From Candidatus Omnitrophota bacterium (GTDB lineage Bacteria > Omnitrophota > Gorgyraeia > 2-01-FULL-45-10), in NCBI GenBank assembly GCA_041650805.1, contig JBAZKM010000010.1, positions 1 through 64,000 of the forward strand: DNA of 64,000 nt, read 5' to 3'. The translations under genes and the position numbers were made by a program. The notes under the pieces are model-generated. The model did no database searches, was not told where the DNA came from, and saw only the letters and a program-made list of their open reading frames with translations. This document shows, piece after piece, positions 1 through 12,100 of the stretch. How positions within the stretch are numbered: position 1 is the stretch's first letter; every line of letters starts with the position of its first letter.

Positions 1-127
1 CTTGCCGAGGCCAACTCAGACGGCGAGATCTACTTCGTATATACCTACGATGACGTTAACCATACCATAACGAAGAAGGCGTATAAGGACGCCTCGGGCA
101 CGATCTTAAGAGCCACCTACTACTACA
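1..127 (+). repeat. Direct repeat, copy 1 (identical to 574-700)
   Basis: All 127 bases match 574-700 exactly at an offset of 573 bases (191 codons), so the frame is kept. The match is cut by the window edge on the left and stops at base 127, where the copies diverge. It encodes one short YD-like unit. Confidence 0.95.
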
Positions 128-3100
128 CCCAGGCAAACCCGACCCAGGCCTACGCGATGCTGCTGGCCTCAGCCGACCGTAACGGCGACATCTTCTTCAG
201 GTTCGATACGTATGACGCGAATAACCGTGTCACCTTCATGAGGGCGTACACCGATGTGAACGGCACACAGTTCCACGCCAGTTACCGCATGACCTACTTC
301 GGCGCCACCGGCCGTATCAACCAGAAGACCGAGTACTCCAACGAGGCGGGGACGACGACGGCCGCCACCTACACCTATGAGAATACTATAGCCAACCGTC
401 TCCTCACCGAACTCCGCGTCACCGCGAACTCCAACGGCGAGATATACTTCGTATACACCTACGACCAGGCAGGTAACGTCACCAAGAAGGCCTATAGCGA
501 CCAGGCCGGTACGGACCTCGTGGCCACCTACACATATAAAGCCATTGACCCGGAGAGGGTAGCGACGATACTCCTTGCCGAGGCCAACTCAGACGGCGAG
601 ATCTACTTCGTATATACCTACGATGACGTTAACCATACCATAACGAAGAAGGCGTATAAGGACGCCTCGGGCACGATCTTAAGAGCCACCTACTACTACA
701 GAGCCGCCGATCCCGGGCATGCCTATGCAATGCTGCTTTCCACAGCTAACAGTAACGGCGAGCGCTACTTTACCTTCGACAGGTACGATTCCAACGACAG
801 GCCGGTATTCATAAGGTCGTTCAGGGGCATAGGTGTCGTGATGGACCCCGATATAAATGATGACGGCTCGTTCGATGCCAGCGATGTACAGCTTGTAGTG
901 AACGCCGTCCTCGGTCTTGATATAAGAGGCATGAACGGCGATGTGAATAGGGACGGCTCGCTCGACGCCAGCGATGTACAGCTTGTAGTGAACGCCGTAT
1001 TGGGCCTTCCTATCGGAGGCGGGTCTCAATTCATAGCCAGCTACCGTATGACATATCACGGTACGACGAACCGCGTGGATAAGAAGATGGAATATTCGGA
1101 CGAGGCGGGCACGGTGCTGGTAGCCACTTATACCTGCTCTAACGACGCCGCCAACAGGATCATTACGGAATTGCTGGCCGCCGCCAACAGGGACGGAGAG
1201 ATATATTTCGTGTATACATACGACCAGGCCGGCAACATCACCAAGAAGGCATATATCGATGCAGCAGCCACTGTCCTGAGAGCGACCTATTACTACACCG
1301 CAGCCAACACCCGGCAGGCGTATGCGATGCTGCTCCCGGCAGCCAATAGTGACGGCGAACTATATTTCAGGTTCAGCGGCTATGATGCGAATAACAGGCC
1401 GCTCTTCATAAAGGCGTATAGCGACAAGGCAGGGACGGAGTTCGTTGCCAGTTACCGTCTCGTTTACAATGGCTCAGGCCGTCTTATCAGGAAGACAAAA
1501 TACGCTGATGAAGCGGCCACCGAGGCGAACCGCATAGCGGTCTTCACCTTCTATGATAATGAGACGAACCTGATGGAATCACAGACGCTCACCGCACCCG
1601 ACACAGGCGGCAATATCTACTACCATTACATCGACGAGAACTTCGATGACCGGGGATACGGGAGGGTAGACAGGTCCAGGCGCCAAGCGGCCCTTGACGG
1701 GGAACTCTCCCACACCTATACCTACTGGCCCGGCACAAGCTTATATTATCAGAAGGACGCTTATACCGACGACAACTGGAGCCAGGCGAACCGCCTCGTC
1801 TCATATAAATTCTATAATGAGAACTTCAATAACAGGGGCTACGGACGGCTCAGGGAGAAGGTAGGCACGGACGGAACGAAATATCTTTATGCCGCCTATT
1901 GGCCCAACACCGAACTTGCGGCGCGGATAAGCGAATACGATGCAAATAATAGCCTGCGCTATACATACGAGCAGTGGTATGCCGCGGCGCACCGTAACCA
2001 GCTGTCCGGATTCAAGAAATATGACGGCCAGGGCACACAGGTGCAGACGATATGGTGGCTCTACGATCGTTTTGACAATGATAATGACGTCAATAACGGC
2101 CGGGGCCCGGGCATATATGTCAAGGTAGGAGCGAGCTGGTTACACGTATTCAACCCTGCCGTAAAGCATGATATCGATACGGGGAAATGGTTCATCTACC
2201 CTCTGGCAAGTATAGATGATCCGTGGTCGATGACGGGCATCTATTACCAGTTCACTTCGAAGCCGCGCATCTACGCGGGGGCAGGCACCGATGAGATAAG
2301 CTACTCCGAAACTACGGGTGTCTTCGCAACCTCCATACCGCAGAATATGCCGTTCGCCGAACCGGCGGTACAGAAAGAGGTCTTTGCCGAGGCGGCACCG
2401 CAGGAGAGATTGCCGCTTATGCCGGGCGCAGGGGTAGGAGTAGGCAAGTTCGCGGCCCTCATCCCCATGATAGCGGTAGGCGCCATCGAAAAGCCGGAAC
2501 ACCCTCAGGATATAAACGCTGACGGCTCGGTGGATGCCGTAGACATCCAGCTCGCGTTGAACGCCGTTATGGGCAGGCCCATTACAGGCGATGCGGATGT
2601 CAATGGTGACGGTAAGACGGATGTTATAGACCTTCAGATGGTCACAGGCACAGTGCTCGGCGTTGCCGCAGTGCCTTCCGGGGAGAAGGGCGAGGTGCCC
2701 GCGTTCTCCGATATCAAGGACCCTCTCGAGCGCCTGAATAAGCGGATGCAATGGGCCAATGAAGATAAGGCGAGGCAGGACAAGATACGCAACCTTTCGA
2801 TCCTGATAAAGGCGATACTTGAGGGCAAGAGCGGATATGTCAGAAGGGGCGCCGAAGACACGCGCGTCCTGACGGTCCAGTCGTATCTGTCGGTATCCGG
2901 TCACTACAAGGGCGATATCGATACCATATTCGGAAAAGGATTATATGACGCCATCATAAAGTTCCAGGAAGAGAAGGGGTTGAAGACCGACGGCGTAGTC
3001 GGCCCCGAGACGCTCGATGCGATGGTATACGGCATGCTGAAGGGAGAAGTCGATGCCAAGGCGCTGAATGAGACGATGGTCAGGGCTATCGAGACCATCT

Positions 3101-6100
3101 CGGCCGAGAGAGAGAAGGAGCGCGCGGTAAGAGCCGAAAGGCCCGTTCCGCTTAAAGCCGCGCCTGCGCCGGCCGCTCCGGCCATGACGGCGCGACGCCG
3201 GGAGCTCAAGGCCGCTGAAGGAAGGGCCAGGGCTAGGTCTGCCGAGGTAAGGGCGGATGCGCCTTCACGGTCAGGATATCTGGGTATCGACATACTGGGC
3301 GCGCCGGAACCGACAGCTGCAGCCGCAGCGAAAGCCCCGCAGGTCCCGCAGGCGCCGGAAGAGGCGAGGCCGGCGGCAGCGCCCGCAGCAGAGGCCAGGA
3401 GGGCGCTTGTACCCATAACCATAGATGTCGGCGCCGAGAACCTGGCCGAGGGGGTAGAGAGATATACAGGCACGAGGAGAGGCGAAGAGAGGCCTTCGTT
3501 TACGATTACGGCGGATGCCCAGGGCGGCACGTTCACCGTGGCTGTATTGAAGAGTGAGATACCGAGGCCGAGAGGCGGCGGTTTCAGGGGATGGCTCAAA
3601 GGCCGTCTTGGCATAGGCGGAGATAAGATAAGAGACCTTGCTCCGGAAGAGATGATATCGGGCCGGGACGGTTCCGCCGCATTCGACTATCCGATGGGCG
3701 CCGATATACATTACTTTGAGACGGGAGAGAAGAAGGGCGAGAAGAGGGAGATCGCCCAGGACGACGAGGCCGCGCTTAAGCTGGCCGACATCGTCGTAAT
3801 GGGCGGCAGGGAATACGCACTTATAGATGTCGCGGCAACTTTCAGGGACGATACTAAGGGTACCATCAGCGTGACACCCACGCTCGATACGGCAAGGGGA
3901 TTTTCGGAAGACCTGAAACTCGATATTAAAGATGCCTCAGGCGTGCCGGCATATCCGTTCGCGGCGATCGTTGAGACGACACCCTTGAAGCCGGATATGG
4001 ACCTCGCGGCCATGGAGGGCCTTACCGTTTCGAAAGACGGTGTGAGTTTCAACGCTTACTTCGGCCGTGAGCTGGGCGGCAAGGAGAGATTGTTCGCCGC
4101 CACGCGCGGAAGAGATACACGAATGATAACCGAATCGGGCCTGGTACGGGACTGGACCGATTATGATGCCAGGCGCGGCAAGACTAAGGACAGGTCCGGA
4201 AAGACGTGGAAGGTGGATGGCATATACTTTGCCGCGATAAGCGAAAAGGGAGGGGTGGTGGCCGCCGACAGGGCCGAATTCGTGAAGCTCGTTATGGGCG
4301 GCGGATATATATTCAGCGTTGACGGAAAAGAGGTATCACTTTCGCCCGTACGGGCCATCCTCGAAGATGATATATTGGCCGCACCCAAAGGTGAGGTGAC
4401 CCGCAGGGTATTGAACCAGGAAGAGATAGATATACCCAGGGACGGTTTCACCGCTGCAAAAGACGGCGCGGTATTCAATATCGTAAAGTCCGCCGATATC
4501 CCCGAGGTGATCATCCTGAAGGGCAGCGTGGAGAAGTTCGATGACGCGATCCGGGAGGATATGGTCATATATTCGGGCCCGGCCGCCGAGGCACCGGCCA
4601 TCGATGAAGAAGGGTATACAGTTGTCCGCGCGCCGAAGGGGCTCTGGAAGGGTCCGGCCGGGACCATGGTCATACGGAACCTTGAGGACCTCACACGCCT
4701 GGTAGGAGAAAAAGGATATGATGTGCGCGGCCCGGACGGGACCGCGGTATATGCCGACGCAGAAGATGTAGGGAAGATGATAAAGAAGGACGGGGTGGAG
4801 AATGCTATGATGGCCGTCTTCTGCGATACCGTCATTTACGCGCGAGGCATCATAGGGGTTGAGCCGGAATCGCATAAAGGCGCTATCGAGATACTGATGA
4901 GATCGCCGCAATTCGTCGAGATATGGACCGGAAAGGTACGCGCCGCGGTAGGCGTAGACAGGGTGAGGGCCGGCGAGACCACGGTCAAGTTCTCGGCAGG
5001 TGTTTCGAAGGCAGGGCCGAGCTTCGGGCTCGCGTTCAGCCATATATTCAACAGGGTGAAGAGAGAAGAAGAGGCCCAGGCCGCCCAGACGGTCGCGATA
5101 AAGGGGCTCGATGAGCCCCGCCAGGTGATCAACGATGCGCTCTATTACTTCGGGCTACACAACAGGTATGAGGCCGTCAAAGGAGAGAGGGGGCGTCTTG
5201 CGGAGACGGTCAAAGAGGAAGAGGCGCGTCTCGGCAGCGTACCGAGCGGAACGAGCCGCGAGGCGGCAAAGGGCCACATAGAGTCATGGCGCGGAAGGAT
5301 GGCGCAGCTTGACGGAGAGCTCATCGAGCTCCAGCTGGAGACGGATCGTCTACTGGGCATGCCCGAGGGCGAACATTTCACGATGCCGGAAGGTGAATTT
5401 ACGGTCGAAGATTTCATGGCAGCGCTCAAAGGGTCGGGTGTATTAAAGGAAGGGGCCATAGACCTGAATATATTACAGCTTGCCCTGCGCGGCCGGTGGG
5501 CAGAATACAGGATGGATGAGGCGCGTAAAGGGCCGTGGACGAAGAATATCCTCAGTCTGAACATAGGATATCCGTTCGTCTTCTCGTTCGGTTTCACCGC
5601 CCAGAGGTCGGGCGGCCTCGATTGCTCTGAATTGACCGTAGCAAAGGCATTCCTCGACCAGAGGGGCGCGATAAGGGATTTCAGGTCCGGCATACGGGGC
5701 GCGGCCCTGCTTAAGGAGAGGGTGGAGCGGGAGCGCGATAACCAGAAGGCGTACATGGGCGAACTCGAAAAGTACATCGCCCAGCTCAAGAGCGCTAAAG
5801 AGGTCCTGGAGGACAGCGCGGCAAAGGGGAGGGTGAGCCAGGACGACCTCGTCGACATCACCGAGGCGTATAACGAGATGGAGAGCGCTTATAAGGAAGC
5901 GGCGAGCGTATATGAAAGCCTTCAGGCGCAGTACGAAGCTACGTTGAGCGGCATCGATACCTTCATTAAAGAGAATGGCATAAAGATACAGGCGCCGGTC
6001 AAAAAGGAGAACCCCACCCTGAACGATGTCGTACAGGCCGCCCTGGGCGTCTATGACACTTACGGACAGGGTATGCAGGACGAACTCCAGCTTGAAAAGA

Positions 6101-9100
6101 TCGATAACCTGATCTACGAAGCGGAACATAAACCGTTCCTCCTGGCGAGGAGTGTCTCCCTGCTTCTCCAGACGACAGATGATAGTTATATGGCTAAACT
6201 CCTCGCCGGATTTGAAGCGAAGGGGCCCGGTTATAAAGAATTCATACGTTACCTGCATGCCGAACGGGACCGCATAAAACTGGCAACCATGGATAACAGG
6301 CAGCGTTTTGTCCTGAGCGTGGTGGAGGCCGTATTCATAGCTCGCAGCGCCGATGCGTCGTCCAAAAACAAGGAGGTCATAGTAACGAGCGCCGAGCTGG
6401 CACTTTCAAAGGCCGAGGCCCAGGCGGCAATAGTCGGGCCAGAGAAGGTGGAGGCGGCAAGGGTCTACCTGGCAAACGAACGTCTTGCGTCCGAGTCAGC
6501 GAAGAAGTACCGCTCAGACGCCGTCTCCTATATACGCGAACTGACCGGGATCGACGTGGCGCTTCTCCCGCAGGAGGAGCTGGGGCGTGTCGAGATAGCC
6601 GGGTTCGACCCGAACCTCGGCGTGCGCGTGAAAGAGAAGGAACTCGAAATGCTCAAACACGCGGAGAAGATGGAGCTGTGGAGGCGGTCCATAGCATTCA
6701 ACGTCTCCCTGTCATATACGAGGACCGTATCCGAAGAGAAGCCGCAGGGCAGACAGGTGAACCCGTTCCAGGCGATCCAGAAGATGCGGCAGGCGTCTCA
6801 GCTGGCTAACATGCAGGCGGGCCTTGATAAGACCCTCGGCGCCGCGCAATTCGGCACGTCACTATTGGGTTCGGCCGGCGGCCAGGGGTCAAGCCGGACG
6901 ACTACCGATACATTCGCGGCCGGGATCTCCATAATCGACCCGCTTAACCTGGCCGGCCTTGCCCGCGCGCACGGGTATGAAATAGACCAGAAGAAGTCGG
7001 AAGATGCCATAAAACAGGCCAGGAACGCCGCTCAGATGGCATCCCAGCAGACGGCCGTACGGTTCAAGGGCGCATGGGACATGGTCGCGTTCCAGATAGA
7101 GGACTCGAACATGAAGCGCGACCGCTATATAGGCCTTATGGAACAGGCAAAAGATTATACAGGTTCGGCAGCCCTTACGAACGCGTTCGAGATAGAGCTG
7201 GCGCGCACCCAGTATCTCGATTCCCTTGAAGCCCTCCGCGCCGTTTACCAGGAATACCTTCTAGCTTCTTTAGAGATGGATATATATAAGGATAAAGGAG
7301 AGCACTCAAGGTTTGTGGCCGAAGAGCTTGCCCGTATGTCGGGCGTTGTGCCGGCTAAAGTCGATGCCGAACGCGCCAGATACAGCTTCGCGGAGTATAT
7401 CGTAGGCCTATTCGACATTACGGTAGGCGCGGAATATACCTACAGCGTGACAGCTACAGAGACAGAGGAGAATAAGCTTGCCCGGATGTCGAGTTCCCTG
7501 TCGCAGGGGTTAAGCACCATTATTAAACTCAGGTCGCTCCAGTCGAACGCGACGAACCTGGTCAACTTCTTCAGATTCTATCAGTTTGAATCGGGGACGA
7601 ACGTCATAGCGCTCAGGCCCGAATATAGCGGCCAGAACGCCCTTGATCTCAGCCAGGATACGCTTACAAGCATACAAGATTCGATGAACTGGTATCAGGG
7701 CCTTCCGGACCAATTCTCCGGCGCGGTGACAAGCAACCTGCTTAGCGGCCTCAGCACAGGTTATTCACGGCTGACGCAGGGCGGCCAAGGCGGCGGACAG
7801 GGAGCGCTCGGCGGCCTGACCGGCGGCCGGCAGCAAACGGGCCCGACCGTAACGAGCGCCGTCAAATTGACGGGCGGCATAGGGCTCCATTTCAACCTTA
7901 GGGATGTGGCGCGGGCAAGGAGCGCGTCAAAGGCAAAGGCGGCCGAGTATGAAGAGCAGGCCGTACAGGCCCATATAGGCGACACGGAAGTCATAATCGA
8001 CACGGCCAAAGGCCGGATGAAAGAGGCATACAGGATAAATGTATTGAGAGATGTCATCATACCGGACGCTGAGAAGGCGGTCGAATTGGCCGAAAGGCGT
8101 GCGGCGCTTGAACCTGCCAAGACACCCGCAGCCCGGAAACTGAAGGACCTCCTGGTATGGGCGAGAAAAGAACTGGCAGAAGCGGAGAAGAGGCACGATA
8201 ACTATACGGTTGAATTGAGGGCTGCGCTGATAGGGCGCGGTGAATTCAGGAATGTGGCCGCAGACGGCACGATGCGTCTCCTGACCGTAGAGGAGCTGGG
8301 GGCAATAGCCAGCGAAGAGCTTATAGCCGCTTTTATGAATTCATATCCGGAAGTGAGGAAGATGGACGAAGCCGTAAAACGTGCCGCCGCGGAATACAAA
8401 CTTACCGGCAGGGCATACGCACTGAGCCCGGATATCGCGATATCTCTCTTCCCGTCACAGTCACTTACGCTCACCTTCACCCTTTATGACGGGGGGGAGC
8501 GGAAGACGGCCAACATGGACGCGTTCGCGGGGCTCATACGCGCGCGGACCGAAGAGGAAGTGAAAGAGGCGGGGCTCAGGGACCGTCTCCTCGCGCTCCC
8601 CGGAATCATAAAAGAGCAGGAGAGCGCCTCGTCTTCATATGCGCAGGCGTTCACTACTGCCAGAGGGAATTTCTCGGCCATAACGCAGGGCGATTACGAT
8701 GAAGCGAAGGTCGGTATTGCAATCCGTGATGAGCTCCTGGCGCTTGACCAACATATAAATACTATATTCGAGGCGCCTGCGACGACGGCGAAGTTCCTGG
8801 AGACATGCGTCATAATAGGGGTGAAGTTCGAATCGGAGGTGAGGGAGATGGGGCCGCCATCGGTCGAACCGGTGCCGGTCGAACGTCCGGCCAGACCAGC
8901 CATTTCACTGCCGCGCGTAGCTCCGCCCGCCATCCAGGATGGCGTAAAGCCGGGCGACGTCTCCGGCGCTGTCGCAGAACTTTTCGATACCCTTGCCGCA
9001 CAGTACGCTCTCCCGAAAGAGGCCGTCTATCAGAGCATCCCGAAAAGAGATCTTGACGCCATCTTCGCTTTCATAATGAATGTCCACGGTCTTTCAAAGA

Positions 9101-12100
9101 AGGAAGCGGCCGCGCACATTCGCGGGATGACAAAGTGGCTGCCTGATGTGATGATATTGAGGCCCCGTCTCGCGACCCACGAACTCGATCTATACGGCAC
9201 CTTCTTCTACAGGACCGCCCCGCGCGAAAATAGCGGCGAGATCAATGATCCCAAATCCGGCTCATATCCGGGACTATTCAATATCCTGGGGTTGGCCGAT
9301 TACCTGCAGTCGATGGAAGGGTATAAGACAAAATGGAATGAGAGCAAGACGGCAAGAGACGATGTGAAGGCGTACCTGAGCTATAGTATCGATGCCGTAG
9401 AAGGCAAATATGGACCGTCGGACCGCGCAAAATGGGAGAAGGAGACGGAGGAGAATATAGACGCCTACGGGATAAGGCAGACCGCTCCGGATATCGGACA
9501 GCGGCGCAGGGCAGTCCTCACCGACCTCTCCGATTTCCTTAAGATGACCGGCATGAGCGTGAGCGGGAAGACGGAACTTGACCTCGACGATGTACTGCAC
9601 CGCCCGGTCCTCGACCTCTATTATTCGAATATGATGTTCCAGCACCTTACGCCTGAGATGATGAGGCGCCTGCACCCGGCCATGGCAGAGGTCTCAAGGA
9701 TAGTCAACGCAGAATTTGGCGATCTGAAAGACCCTGACGTATGGACCACGGAGCGGCTTGCGGCTACCCTTGAAGGGGCGCGGCTCCGTTATCTCCTCCT
9801 AAACAGGGATAAGACGGCGCCCGGTGATATAGAGAAAGAAGAGGACCTTGTGAGGATCCGTATAGCCCTCGACAGGGCATTCAAGGTGACTACGGCCCTG
9901 TTGGAAGGGATGCATCCGGACAGGTCGACAGGCGAGATATTGAGGGGCTCAAAAGGGGTCCCGTCGATAGCGCCGGCGCTGGACTATATGGTGAAGATGG
10001 TCATCCCACACATGAAGTCGGGCGGCCGCTTCCTCGATTATAAAGACCCCATCATGGATGCGCTCTACTTTGTGAACCATCGGGGAGATGTCTATCCGGG
10101 AGTGGGCGCGGACGGGAAACGGGTGATATACGTCGTCGATAGCGATAATGATGAGGTATCTGTGATGCAGGGCGACGAGGATTTCGCGCGCGTAATATAC
10201 AAAGGCACGTTCAACGAGGGGACGTGGGCGATAGACGGGTGGAAGTGGAAGGAGTGCGGTGACCCCGTCCCGACGCCCGGTTTTGATTTCAGGTTGAACG
10301 GCGGCACGCCCCTCGCGATACCGGCAGGCATCAAGATACCGATGACGGTCTTCAGGGAGGACGGGACGGTTGCGGGCAGCTCCTATCTCTTCAAGGCGGA
10401 CGGAAAGCCGGTCATATCGTTGTCTGAGGAGAGTGTCTTCGCGGACGAGGTGAAGGACAGCACCGTCCCGATAACGGAGACGTGGGTCAGCACATTCGAT
10501 GGTTCCGGTAAGACCGCAAGGTCCGAGGGTTGGATAGGCAGGATAAACCCCGACGGTACAGGCCTCGATGCCCTTCCCGGTATGGGTGCCCAGGCTGTCC
10601 GGAGAGAAGAATGGGACTATACGTATCCGGGCGGTAATATCCGGATGGAAGGCGGGCGGTATAACATATTTACGGGAGAATTGGTGCATACAGAGACCTA
10701 TGTAACGGACCGTAACGGCGGGATATTGAGCAAGGAGATGATCGATCATACCGATTCCGAGAGCTCGGTACGTACCACTTATGAAGTTTCCGTGGAGCCG
10801 GCTACGGGCAAAAAGGTGATCACTGAGAAAAGATACAGGACACTGAAGACAGGGGAGACGGTGCCTTTTCCCGTGACGACACCTGCAGCCCCCGCTGTCC
10901 CCGGGCCGGTCTCGGCGCTTGTGCCGGAGCCTACAGCTATTCCCGGAGGGAAATGGGGTATCGTATTGGGATGGTATACTCAAGCACATCTTGCCGCAGT
11001 GCCGAAAGAAGAGGCGATCCCATTTAAGGACTGGAAAGCGCAGACAGAAATCGATCGAGGTATAATCGGCGTTAAAGAGGAGGCGGGCGCCCTTGTACTT
11101 ACGACAGCGCTCGATGGGACAAACCCAAAAGGAGAAGCGTTTAAACCGTTGGCTTTAGGCCAGGATGGCCTTAAGGGTAAGAAGGTAGTCGTTACATTGG
11201 AGGTGCCGGAACGAGGGCTTGCCGGAATACAGATATTTTTGAAAGCCGGTGCCGGTTGGAATAGCTGCTACGGACCGTGGCATGACATGAAAGATGGCAA
11301 GACAGGCACCATCACCCTCACATTCGATCCGGCCAGCGACATCCCCGCCTATACCGACGGCATATGGAGCAGCGATCCAGCCGCTGCGCTTTCCCAGATC
11401 ATAGCCCTGGGCATAAAACTCGATTCCGGAGGCAAGCCCTATAATAAGCCGGTCATTGTGAAAGAGGTCAAAATAGTCCCGAGCGAGGCAAAGTCTGCCG
11501 AGGCGGCAAAATTGGCACCACTAGCCCCGCGGCCTGTGGATCTTGGCGATTTCAGAAACAACCTCGGCGCTGCGCCATCCTGGGACCGGGGCCGCGAAGA
11601 TATGTACTATGGCTATGCCTTCGGCAAAGGGGATGACGCGAAACGTATATCGATGGGCGGCAAAGACAGAATGGATACATTCCTTGCGCTGCTTGAAGCA
11701 GCCGGTGCCAAAGAGACCCGTGTATTCATACGCTGCGACAACCGAACTTCATGGGAAGGGGTTCGGGAAGATGTTGAGGCTCTCCTCGCGCTTGCGAAGG
11801 CACATGGGATACATCTCATTCTTACCCTTTATGATTTTGGACTGGCAAAGACGCACCCGGAGATATTGTCAAACCCTGACGAAGAGATTGTAAGGGTCCA
11901 AAAATTGGTGAAAGATATTGACACATATCTCGAGAGAGAGAACGATAAAGGCAGGGTAATTGCATACGATCTCGTAAATGAGCCGGAGAACTCCGGCAAG
12001 AGGGAGATGATAGAATTCGTAAAAAGATTAGCCGTCGCTGTGAGAGATACTGGCACGCCGGTACTTATGACAGCCGGTATAACATCGAGAGATACCGCTA

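Larger units (their letters stand above)
1..2150 (+). repeat. YD-like (RHS-like) tandem repeats at the visible N-terminal end
   Basis: Units of roughly 53 and 83 residues alternate. The short unit centres on IYFVYTYD followed by KKAY and ATYYY; the long unit centres on a YDANNR-type strand and an ASYRMTY strand. About seven units are visible before the pattern loosens near 1600, where ENFxxRGYGR occurs twice. Such repeats form extended beta structures in RHS/YD proteins, typically outside the cell. No RHS core signature and no toxin-like C-terminus follow, so this is a structural stalk rather than a recognisable polymorphic toxin. Confidence 0.75.

Noticed and set aside
1..2150. Polymorphic RHS/YD toxin
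   Set aside because: There is no RHS core motif, no cage-like repeat length and no toxin domain followed by an immunity gene.
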